Positions 1 to 11,600 of a DNA stretch of 64,000 nucleotides are shown here, piece after piece. Position numbers and translations under genes: made by a program. A model generated the notes under the pieces. The model worked only from the letters and a program-made list of their open reading frames with translations. It did no database searches and was not told the DNA's origin. Numbering within the stretch: the first letter of the stretch is position 1; every line of letters starts with the position of its first letter. Origin of the DNA: Owenia fusiformis (Eukaryota > Annelida > Polychaeta > Sabellida > Oweniidae); assembly GCA_903813345.2 (NCBI GenBank), contig CAIIXF020000012.1, positions 11,328,932 to 11,392,931 on the forward strand, in the 5' to 3' direction.

Positions 1-1528
1 CCAGGAGAGAAACTACTGAATCTAGCTGATTAAACGAATGGTATAATATGGCAATAAAATCTCACTGGTTGCAAATAAGCAACACACAGATGTAAGGTTA
101 TCAAATAATTCTAAGAAAAACATAATGAAAAAATACAAGGTTATTAAAGGACTCTATTTTAAGGACAAAATGAATGATACAAATCTATAGTGAGACTTCA
201 GTTTCCGAATTTCAAATAAAGATTTACAGATTTTTTCAAGATGGGCTGGGATCACATTGTTTTACTATTCATCTATATTAGGTTGACAATGTCAAAGTGG
301 TAACCTTTTTAAAAACAAATGAAATATTCAATGTTCTCATAAGTCTTTGGGCACAGCTGCTTTTGAATAATTCAAATAAAAAATAAATAAATAAAAGCTG
401 CAATAAACCAAGAATTTATTACAATGAAAACATGAGCACTTTCAAAATCTATGAGTAAGTGTACCATGTAGAATTTTAAATATTTAATTATAATTCGCTT
501 ATTAGGTATTTCTAGAAAAGGATTGTATTGAAAGTTACTTGAAAATCATCCTTGCTCCAAGGTTTTTTTCACTTCTTTCCATGAATTAAGGAACAAATGA
601 AGACTTTTGAATGAAGGTGGCGTTTAATGGTACAAGTTAAAAATAGTTCTGATTTTCTAAGTTTACCTAAATGAATGCTATACTATCAACTACAAATGAA
701 TATCATATCAATTGATCAACTTTATAATATGTTTTATACATTGTGTGAAAATTTCATGAGAAAAGATCAAAAATCTTTTGAACTTATTGAACAACCTGGT
801 AGGTAATGGGAAGAAATATAAGGATAAAAAATCACGGCTTTAACGTTGTGACTTTATCCCAGAAATGTAAATGCGCCTATCAAATCAAGAAAAAATGCTT
901 GACATATAATAGAGCTTGACATATCTTGAAGTGATCTAAACATTCAGATACTATGATTATAACTAGGAAAAACACATAACATATTTGTTTTTAATTTGGC
1001 ACTTACTTTAATACAGTGAATATAACAGATTTGAAAACTAGGCCTAAAAAAATCATCTTCGTCATACTGTGTCAGAAAATAAAACCCGTTTAGGATTTGA
1101 TAAAATCCTCCAATTAAATAAGCACCATTAGACTTGTGAGAATTACACGATACAAATTTTTAAAAAAAAGCGCCAAATTAATAACAAATATTGTTTTTCT
1201 ATGAAAATCAAGCAATTGTCCTAAGTGAAACTTATCAAGCAATGATTTGCATACTCACAAGTTTCTCCTTTTGGAAATATTAAAGAATAGCAAGTTTTAT
1301 ACATAATATATTGATGACAGATTTCTAAAAGAGAAAAGGAGTTCATACTTGCATAGATTTTGCCCCTCTTCCCTCCCTTTATCCTATGTCCACTGTATAT
1401 TCATAAGGGTTGAGATTTACAGTTAATTGCCTCAATTGTGCATGCCAATCACTTTTAGCTCTTGGCACCAGACTTGGAAAAACTGGCTACCTTTTGAGCA
1501 GAACAAAATCTGAGCCATGGACCCCAAG
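1..1528. other. GRK2/3 intron 4, no recognisable feature
   Basis: AT-rich intronic DNA. I looked on the minus strand for the next GRK2 exon (PFSK... onward) and did not find it. Bases 741-803 resemble the right half of the mariner-type MITE at 14170-14369 (shared end: cttattgaacaacctggta), so this is a decayed fragment of that family. Confidence 0.5.
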
Positions 1529-1720
1529 CTTGTAGCCAGCTTTTACTGATGGAGGGTTCACTTTTCAAAAAATTCCAGGGGGGTTAACTTTTGACAACTT
1601 TGGTCCAAAATCACCTGAAAAGTGCTCAGAATGGTGAAAAACTGCATGATTTTGAAATAACTTTTGGCAAATAGGGGGCTTGAACCCCCTTCACCCCCCC
1701 CCCCCCTTGCTAAGGGCCTG
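1529..1720. repeat. Family C repeat (tgtagccag-type MITE)
   Basis: The repeat begins near cttgtagccagc and ends gggcctg. Its inside holds the family hallmarks aaaagtgctcagaatggtga and ctgcatgattttgaaa and a long C run. The ends are decayed relative to the copy at 2945-3131. Confidence 0.75.
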
Positions 1721-1975
1721 AAATCTTGTAAATTCACCATTTGTAGGGAAAATAGGAAGAGGGGTAATACAGAAAATGAATGCAAGATAAGGAAAGGGGG
1801 TAAAAATGATGAAAAATATACAGGAAATCATATATAATATTCAGATGTTAATAAAGTACAAATCAAAATCATGAATATAAAATAAGTTTTATCTATTAAA
1901 ATATAACGAAGCAAAATAGATCATGCAATTACTGGAAAAGGGTTGCATAATAACGAGACCTTGAGCATGCAAAGA

Positions 1976-1983
1976 TGACGTCA
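1976..1983. promoter_or_regulatory. Full CRE palindrome TGACGTCA
   Basis: This is an exact TGACGTCA in GRK2 intron 4. It is the only notable motif in 1721-2252 and may be chance. Confidence 0.3.
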
Positions 1984-2252
1984 ATAATGAAACACTGCTT
2001 CGATTCATGAGAGACAATCTTTGATGAAAAAGCCATAAAATCATAGATATTTGTAATCCATACTGAAAACACAAAGATATCTTCAGGAAAAATGGTTTCT
2101 AAGAAGAATAATATGTATGTATTTACCCTTATTTCAACCATGGTATTAATCAACAGAGGTATTTATCATAAATTTTTGATTCTCATATTTTTTTTATTGA
2201 GATGCTAAAGCTCATAACATTAAATGGGAATTGTAATGCTAGTATATAAATA

Positions 2253-2404
2253 TACGAGGGTCATCTAATAAACTCATAAAATTTTTTTTAATCATTTCCT
2301 TAATTATGAAATGTAAGAGGTTGAGTACAATATGCAATATAAATGTTCAATACTGGCCAAATATTTAGAGCATTTGTATCAAAATTTATTAAACAGTCCT
2401 CGTA
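2253..2404. mobile_element. TA-flanked mariner-type MITE
   Basis: The element starts TACGAGGgtcatctaata and ends ttattaaacagtCCTCGTA, with TA at both edges. Terminal TACGAGG and the TA target fit Tc1/mariner. It is about 150 bp with no coding content. Confidence 0.7.
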
Positions 2405-2554
2405 TAGATGCACATACTGTACATATGTTCTGAAAATACAAAACTCATAGAATAATCTGAACATGTACATTACATCTGTCTATGATTTTTTATGGGTTTA
2501 TGATCAAATAATGTAATACGAAAGCAAGGGTGTTTCATTAATAATCTGACTTAC

Positions 2555-2656
2555 GTGGGACTGTGATAGCAACTCTTTCATGATATAACTGTCGTAGATT
2601 TCTTTGCCTAGCTTTATTCTCTCTTCATCTGTTTCTAGTTTTTCAAATTTTCTAAT
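2555..2656 (-). CDS. GRK2: GRK2/3 exon 4: RGS-homology domain with G-alpha-q contact helix (aa 89-122)
   Basis: The acceptor ctattttcag opens the exon at a codon boundary. It has 34 codons, beginning [20 protein letters not shown] and ending MKELLSQSH, with donor CAC|gtaagt. Human has IKKYEKLETEEERVARSREI at the same place. In human GRK2, R106, F109, D110, M114 and L118 form the G-alpha-q-binding surface. Here the same positions read K106, Y109, D110, M114 and L118, so the surface is conserved with two conservative changes. Confidence 0.97.
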
Positions 2657-5600
2657 CTGAAAATAGAATATTACATTTGATTAATTTAACAATAAGCGAT
2701 TCACTTTTGTGAAGAGTTTTGTCTTGATATGATTAAATGATGAACAATGGGATACGGCATATACCACACATACTAGCTGATTTAATGCATCAAATCTCCA
2801 TATCACCAAATCCCCCCACTCTCTCCCTACCCCTCTCTCTCTCCAGTCGCTCCACTATACACAAGAACATCTATACCACACACTCATAATCAAATATAAA
2901 AAATAATTTCATTAGTCATATAATCATATCTCTTTCATCTATCGAGGCCTGTAGCCAGGGTTTACCTAGGGACCGGTTTTACCAAGGGGGCAGCTTTTGC
3001 CAAGGGAGGAGCTTTTTGACATTTTTGGCAAAAAATCATACCAAAAGTGCTCAGAATGGTAAAAAAAATATGCATGATTTTGAAAGAATATCTGGCAGGG
3101 AAGGGAAGCGGAGGGTCTGGCTACAGGCCTGCTATCACACATAATCAACACGCTCTTGCACAGTCGAAATGTTGACACATGCGCAGACCTCTATTTAGTG
3201 ATATTTTCATTTCAAATATGGCGGCCAATCCGATGTCTGACGACCCTTACAAAGAATCTAGGCAGTGTGCATTTTTACCTCCTGTGAAATAACAAGTGGA
3301 ATTTAGTAGTTGTTTTGTGTTTTATTATCATTCTGCATCATAATTCTATGTGATGTGGTGTTGAAATGTCAGCAGAAATACATATCCATACGATAATCGA
3401 GTGAATCAGATAACAGATTCTTCGAAAACACGTCTCGTGCTAAGCGTGTAGAAACTTGAATTAACATGCTCAAAAGTGCCAATGTGCACATCAATGTCAA
3501 GCTAAATCAATGTTGTCTCTAAAACAGGTACCTGATCTACTCAAAACAGCTTGTCATTCAAGTATACACGCTTAGCAAACACGGCGAAATGATCTGAATC
3601 TTGGAATTTCGTTCGAGAGCTAGTAATGTTTGCTCCGGTCTTCGTCATAAGTGTTCATCAGACTTCACGCATGCTCAGGAGAAAAACCATCAACCAATCA
3701 CGTTTATAAATCAATTTTGCGCATGCGCCTTACAACGGTAAAGAAATTTGTATTCATAAACGAACCAATTTGAGATAACCCGATATCAGTCGGAGAAATC
3801 TGACGATCTACGAAACTCACTTCAAAAAATCAAATGCGGACTGACGGCGTATTCTACTATGTTTGGATCTAAGATTTTCAGTATAGATAAAGTCTTTTAT
3901 GATCTTTCAAATGAGGTAAGTCTCTAGTTCGAAAGACAATCGTATCAACTTGAACAAAAGTTGAGTTTTGACGAAAAATTTTAACATGCGCAGAAGTCCC
4001 ATTTTCGTTGTACCATATTGACTGTTGCATTTCTCTAAAAAATCTTATTTTGATGCTGAATATCTATTTCTTGTTTGAGTTCAAACTTCCATATATCTTA
4101 AGAAAAACAGGTTAAATCCTTTTTCATTTTATTCAATCTTTTTATAGTGCATTTAATGGGATTAATCATGTATTATCGCTTCATATATGTAGTGTAAACA
4201 TTTCAATAAATGTAAAATGACAAATAAATTCATAAAAAAGTCATAAAAACTTTGGTACTATACTAATGGTCTATTAACACGTGACAACAATATATTTATT
4301 ATCTGACATAATTTATAAATGTCCAACATGAAATGCATTTGTTACAAATTGCTTGTACATGTATAATACATTAACCTGGGTGGAAAGTTTTGATTCTGAG
4401 CTAACCTCTAGATAATTTAGACAATTTTACAATTAGTAGCCCCACTGCTACCACTTGTGGCCGTCATACCCGGGTCATTAATCAATTCAAACCTACTACC
4501 CGACATTTTCTTAACCAATCAGCAAGCAGAGAGTGAATTCTGGGTAAACAATGATGTCAAGGAAAATGACCATATATGGAAAATTGTCCTTCATTCGAGG
4601 ATAAACTGTGGTTGGCTCAATGAGTTCAGATGTTTTTTAACTTGAAGAATGTAGACGAAGCTATATTTTAAGATGCAAAGTCAAACAAATGATACAGGTA
4701 ACATACATTATGTATATCATGAATACTAGCTGCTCTTGTATCTGTATAATGTTCAAGTTAAACAGGTAAGCAGTTTTCCGGGAATTTCAATAAGATTTAT
4801 ATTGCACCCACCCACCTACGCACTCACCTGTCTGCCTGTCTACCCAGACAGACACACACATGTCCATTAGCAGAATATGACGGCGCAATATAGCACTGTG
4901 AAAAGGGAGATAGAAAGAAACAATAACATTGGGTGAATGACTCATTGCTGAAACTCCTTATGTCGTTTTAATCAATGTTCTTACTGCGACTTCGAACTAA
5001 AATCCATATTAATCTTGGCTAAATACAAGCCAACTTGACTTCTTAACTTCCTTTTACTTGAATGGTCTAAACTCTAAGGTGCTTGAAATGCAATTATTCA
5101 TATTTGATGATCTAAAATCCACACTGGTAACAGAAGGTCAACCTCGTAAGATATTCATAACTCGAAAAATACTATATAAGTTACCATATATCTTCAATCA
5201 TCTAGCTGTCTTCACTGCCAAACAAAAGGTAAGCATTGTCATACAGTGAAGACCTGAACACCTCTTATCTGAACACCTCTCAATGTGAACACTTTCTCGG
5301 TCCAAATGAAATATGAATTAGGGTTGTCCAAAATATGGCGAAAAACCAACTTTCTTTCGGATCATCTTCCTCATTTGACTTACTGTTGTCCATGACCTAA
5401 AACACCTGCTCACCAAATTTTGAGACCCAAATCCCATGGGAAATTTACCCACGCTTCGACTGAAAAATTCGGTTATTTCATGATTTTTTGCTATTTTCGA
5501 TAAATTGCCATCTCCTTTTTCCTGGTATAAAATGTTTCTATTTTTTCATAATAAACATTTTTGTAGGACTCTTTATTACTTAATAATACTAGGAGCCCAA

Positions 5601-8600
5601 ACACCAAATTTTGAGACCCAAATCCCATGTGAAATTTACCCATGCTTTGACTGAAAAATTGTGATTTTCACCGTTTTGTCCGATTTTCAATAGATTACTG
5701 TCTCCATTTTCCTGGTATAATATGTTTCTATTTTTTCATAATAAATATTTTTGGATGACTCTTTATTACTTCATAATACTAGGAACCCATACACCAAATT
5801 TTGAGACCCAAATCCCATGGGAAATTTACCCATGGTTTGACTGAAAAATTGTGATTTTCACATTTTTTCCGATTTTCAATAAATTGCTGTCTCCATTTTC
5901 CTGGTACGATATGTTTTTATAATAAACATTTTTGAGGAGTCTTTATTACTTCATAATACTAAAAACCCATACACCAAATATCCACCAAATTTTGAGACCC
6001 AAATCCAATGAGAACGTTACCCATGCTTTGACTGAAAACTGGTGCTTATGATAGCTTATGATGTCTGTTTTAGAGGCATAATATGTTAATAAACATTATG
6101 GTAATTCCATCTTAATCCAAAGAAACACCTAAATATCAAGACTTTAAGTCTTATTGAAAGGCGACAAATTCAGTAGTTTGGGGAAATTTAGGATCTTTTA
6201 CTTGTACATTTATATACTGTGGTTAATATTAAGAAGTGATGACTCGACAGCAACTCAAATGCCTTGAAGATTTGGTTTGTTGGTTTCAGTAGGGATACAT
6301 AACAGGACTTTGTTTGGATTTGTGTGAGATGTCATATTCTTTCTCACATCTTTGCAGGGTAAGGTCAAATATCAAATCTGATTTTCTTTGGAGAAATGAT
6401 TTTTTGATTGATCAATGTATCAATGGCATGGTCTCTGTTGTAACCAGTAAGCCTGTACCAAATCTTCAAGGGATTCGAGCTTCCACTGAGCTTTGTCATT
6501 TCTCTGAAAATGTTCATGCCCTGAAAGTACACAATGTAGAAGATAGGAAGAGCAATGAGAAACACTTAAGGTAATTCTGTATGTTCAGATATTTTAAGTG
6601 GAGTCCAATGTTATTTCTGGAACTGATTCCATACTTGGTCAGCTCTTTCAATTTTACACTGAGTTCAAATATGTATTTAGATTATTAGTTGATGGTTAGT
6701 AATTTTCTATAATGTACTATGTGCTATGTTTATACACTGTTTGTGCATCTGAATGGAATAAGTTATGTGTTCCTGAAAAAACACGGGGTTCCAATTAGGA
6801 AGCCATTAAAACTGAAAATAAGAAATTACCTTGAAGTACTATATAACCATCTTTCACGATGTAACGTATGTAAGGCCAAACAGGATAATTAAGACAACGT
6901 GTAATACAATTTATTACAAATTGCACATCACACAACAATGATATGGTGCTCTAAACGACAAAAATCAAAGCAAACTTGAATTTCCCATGGGGTTCAGGTC
7001 TAAACATTTGGTACATATTAAATGTATGGGTTCCTAGTATTAAGAACGTATTAATGTCCTCCTAAAATGTTTAAAAACTAAATATAAGATTAATGTTGAT
7101 CTATTGAAAATAGAAGAAAATTCGCAGAAAATCACAAATTTTTGGTTGAAGCATGAATTAATTTCTCATGGGGCCAGGGTCTCAAAATTTGGTGCATATT
7201 TGGGGTATGGGTTCCTCGTATTATGAAGTAATAAAGAGTCCTCTCAAAATATTTATTATAAAAAATAGAAACATATAATACCAGGAAAATAGAGATGTAT
7301 TGTATTGTATATGAAATAACCCAATTTTTCAGTCGAAGCGTGGGTAAATTTCCCATGGGATTTGGGTCTCAAAATTTGATGTATGGGTTCTTAAGTATTA
7401 TGAAGTAATAAAGAGTCATCCAAAAATATTTATTATGAAAAGACATCTACCATTTTATACCAGAAAAATGGAGATGGCAATTTATCGAAAATAGCAAAAA
7501 AATCATGAAATAACCGAATTTTTCAGTCGAAGCGTGGGTAAATTTCCCATGGGATTTGGGTCTCAAAATTTGATGTATGGGTTCCTAAGTATTATGAAGT
7601 AATAAAGAGTCCTACAAAAATGTTTATTATGAAAAAATAGAAACATATTATACCAGGAAAAGGGAGATGACAATTTATTGAAAATAGCAAAAAATCATGA
7701 AATAACCGAATTTTCAGTCGAAGCGTGGGTAAATTTCCCATGTGATTTGGGTCTTAAAATTTGGTGTGCAGGTGTTTTAGGTCATGGACAACAGTAAGTC
7801 AAATGAGGAAGATGATCTGAAACAAAGTTGGTTTTTCGCCATATTTTGGACCACCCTAATATGAATACTTGCGAATCCAAACACTTTTTCGCTAGTTCCA
7901 GTAGAACGTAAGTTATGTGATGCATTTGTATGGGTGATTGGTCACACGTATAGGTTGGCGTTTCGATTTTATATGCAAGCTTAAACTCCCTAATAACAAG
8001 ATGTCACCACTTCTGGTAACATAATATTGATTCCTGAATTGTGAATCTTTAATGTTTTCATCTTTAGGGCACACCATACAATCTTGATCTATCAAGGTAT
8101 CATATAGACTAAAAGAATACACTGGTTTAACAGTATGACACCATGCTGCACTGTGTAAAATCTGAAAACTGCATTATTTTCATTTATTAGCATTAATGGC
8201 ACCATGTTAAGATCACTGTTATTGTCTTTCAAAGTAGTGATCTACCCAGGATTTTATTTATAGTTTTAATGGAAGGGGATTTAATTTTTATCAAGTATAG
8301 CCACGCAGTCTCTTATCCTGGATTCTTTTTGTTTACTCAAATATAAATCCTAATTCTCTGTATTTTTCAGGAAACAAAAGCTCCAAGAGATTTCCCTGCT
8401 TGGTCTACATTTAGTGCAATAGTGTGAAAAGGTCACTGGGTGATTAGTCTTAAAAGATCTCATTTGCAGAATTTAATTTTGCGGAAATATGTCTGCAAAA
8501 GACTTATCTAACATGGGCCACTATGCTATAAACTCTCTTCACATTGAACCATTCAAAAATTCTACAATGGTCAGCAAAAAGACATTCCTTTTCTAACACA

Positions 8601-11600
8601 CAGTAATAATCCATCAAAACTCCAAACATCATCCCGTAATCTCCATGACAACACGCCAACATGTCGTATCTACGATTTTGGTATTCCCAAATGTCCAAAT
8701 TTCCATATGGCGAGATATGTTAGTTCAATGAGGGATTTCCATGAAGGGAATAAACTAAGAGATCATTAGATTTACCATGCTACACTGCATCCTACATGTT
8801 TAGAGATGTTTTATGAGAGAAGTAGACCAGATGATGCTAAACCCTTGCAAATAGACAAGTACACATTTCATATGACATATTAAAATACAGTAAGACCTGT
8901 CTAATCTGAACATCATTTGGATCAATTTGGATCATTTGGATCAATCAAAGGTGTTCAGATTAGCAGGTGTTCACATTTTAGGGATTTGAGAGATAACAAA
9001 TTTTGGATCAAGAAAAGTGTTCATATTGAGAATCTTTTTTGGATGAAAGAGGTGTTCAGATATACAAGTTTCACTTTATTCATTCTACTTCTAGTTATTT
9101 TAGCATCACCTTTTCTTTATATCCCAAGGATTTCACTTCAGCAGAATTTCAAACAACAGACAAGAGTAATGAAAACAACAGAGAATATTATTGGAATTAT
9201 AATTTCTAAATGGAAACAGTTGCAGAAATTCTCTAAACAACAGGCAATTTAGGTAAGCACTTAGGCTGGATGCAAACACATGTTGCCTGGTGGTAATTAA
9301 GCCACCTAACTAACTGTCTCAGTACAGTAAAACCTGTCTAAGTGGAACACATTTGGTACCTCTAAGGACAGACGGACGGACGGACGGACGGACCAACGGA
9401 CGCCTGGTCGATCCAATAGGCTCACTGTGTGAGCCAAAAAGTGTTCTACTTGGGAAGTGCCTGTTAGTGGAACACTTCAGACTCCCCTAAATCAACTGGC
9501 ATCTTTCAAATCTATAAGTATATACAGTGAAACCTATCCCCCGAACACATCCCTAATCTGAAAATTCCCCAATGTGAATACTTTTTTTGGTACCCAAGTT
9601 TGGATTCCAAAATCCTTGAAATGTGAACACCTGCTAATCTGAACACTTTTGGCAAGTTCCAGAGGTGTTCAGAATAGACAGGTTTTACTGTGTACTGTAT
9701 GTTTATTTCCCCTATTCAGAACCTAATATATACAAAGTACTAACCTTTAGGGCACCTGTAACCTATCATAAGTAGATGATTCTAAAGCAGAATGAACCTC
9801 ATAAAAAATCAACAAAAACATTTGCTTGTAGAACTGAGTTAAAAGACATTAGAGATTTCAAGTTTTATATTTGCGATACGAACAAGAGATAATACTTTAA
9901 CAACAAATAGCAAAGAAAGCAAGTATGTCACATCAAAATCAGCAATATACCTGATCTGTTAATTATTAGTCCTATGTCATCATAGCTGAAGTTCTTTTTA
10001 TATTAAATTTCAACCAAGGTACCATGTAACATATCACTACCTGCCATTTGTTACAGATGCTGACTGCTAGACACCAACGGCCAAATGCTGACCAATGAAC
10101 ACTGTTCATAACAAGCCATGAACTGTAACAATACTTGTGGGGGTGACAAAACAAAATACTGTTAAAACTACTTAAATAAATTAAGTCATGAAGATCTTAT
10201 TAGTTCAGAAATTAAAATTTCATCCCAAATTTTCAGAGTACAGAATTTTATTGCCAAACTTCAAATCTCAGGGTTAACAGGCCTAGTTAATAGATATGAG
10301 GGACCAATTACTCTTCTGAACTTTTACAATGTGATGGAAAGGGATTTTATGATGATTAAAAAGGCCAAAGTAGATGACAAGGGATCAATTGCATGTGCAA
10401 AGGCAATACGTTTCAACAAATCAATTTGTGTGTTAGCTATTAGAATTTGTTCATGTCTGCTTCTGAACAATACATATTGAGAAAATACCTCTCTTTTGGA
10501 ACCTCTATATAGGAACACTTTTATTCAGTGAGCACCAATCTCCAAAATCATTATTAAGTGAATACATATATTTAAGAACACACTTATTTCATGAATACCT
10601 ATATTAAAGAACACACTTATTTAAGTGAACACCTCTCTTTTGGAACCCCTATATAGGATGAAACACTTTTGTTCAGTGAGTACCCATCTCCAAAATCATT
10701 ATTTAGTGAATACCTATATTTAAGAACACACTTATTTCGCAAATACCTATATTTAAGAACACACTTATATAAGTGAATATCTATTTTAAGGAACATAATT
10801 ATTAAGTGAATACCTATCTTTAGCAACATAATATTTAGTGAATACCCATATATACACACTTATTTTGTGATTACCTATATTTAAGAACACACTTATTTAA
10901 GGGAATACCTATGTTTTGGAACCTCTGTATAGGAACACTTTTATTCAGTGAGCACCAATATCCACAAACATTATTGACACAAATCTTCATGAGTACATTT
11001 ATTTAGTGAATACCCATTTTTAGAACATATTAATTTAGTGAACACATAACTTAATGAACATAATTATTCAGTAAATACTTGTCTTTGGGAACGCATTTAT
11101 TCACTGAATACCTCTTTTTGGAACTACATTTGTTTAGTGAATACCTATCCTTAGCAACACACTTATTTAGTGAATACCTATCTTTAGAAATACTTATTTA
11201 GCGAATACCTATCTTTAGAAATACTTATTTAGTGAATACCTATCTTTAGAAATACTTATTTAGTGAATACTTATACTTAGGAAAACACTTATTTTGTGAA
11301 TACCTATACTTAGGAACACACTTATTTAGTGAATACCTATAATTAGGAACACACTTATTTTGTGAATACATATACTTAGGAACACATTTATTTAGTGAAA
11401 AACCTATACTTAGGAACACACTTATTAAGTGAATACCTATATTTAGGAACACACTTATTTAGTGAATATCTATCTTTAAGAACATATTTATTTAATGAAT
11501 ACCTAGGAATACACTTATTTAATGAATACCTATATTTAGGACCACTCATTTGGTGATTTTTATCTTCAATAATACATTTAAAAATTCTCATCTCAGCACC

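Larger units (their letters stand above)
3178..4000 (+). promoter_or_regulatory. CpG-rich promoter-like patch inside GRK2 intron 3
   Basis: CpG is visibly denser here than in the flanks. There is an exact NRF-1-type palindrome GCGCATGCGC (3719-3728), a CCAAT box (accaatcacg, 3693-3702), further catgcgca half-sites (near 3179 and 3985), and a start codon in the context aaatATGGCGGCC at 3218. The exon 1 candidate at 3859 begins 131 bp after the NRF-1 site. The combination is typical of a TATA-less housekeeping or germline promoter. Confidence 0.5.
5319..7858. mobile_element. hAT-like foldback element with tandem-repeat inverted arms
   Basis: The terminal repeats are TAGGGTTGTCCAAAATATGG on the left and its near-perfect inverse on the right (TAGGGTGGTCC...). 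They are flanked by an exact 8-bp duplication ATATGAAT (5311-5318 and 7859-7866), as hAT transposases produce. Each arm (about 5319-6090 and 6960-7858) is built from about four units of roughly 190 bp, containing ccaaattttgagacccaaat, aatttacccatgctttgact and ttcataataaacattttt, in opposite orientation. The centre (about 6090-6960) is unique and carries the open frames at 6251-6570. This is the layout of Drosophila FB and sea-urchin TU foldback elements. Confidence 0.85.
5241..7905. repeat. Family A repeat split by the 2.5-kb foldback element
   Basis: The left half (5241-5318) has tgaacacctctcaatgtgaa, and the right half (7859-7905) resumes with family A middle sequence (ccaaacactttttcgct, agttccag). 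The halves flank the foldback element and its target duplication, so family A was there first. Confidence 0.8.

Noticed and set aside
8917-9252. 111-codon plus-strand frame with a hydrophobic stretch, ending just before gtaagc
   Set aside because: Its first half is family A repeat sequence and it has no promoter or upstream exon; an accidental frame is more likely.
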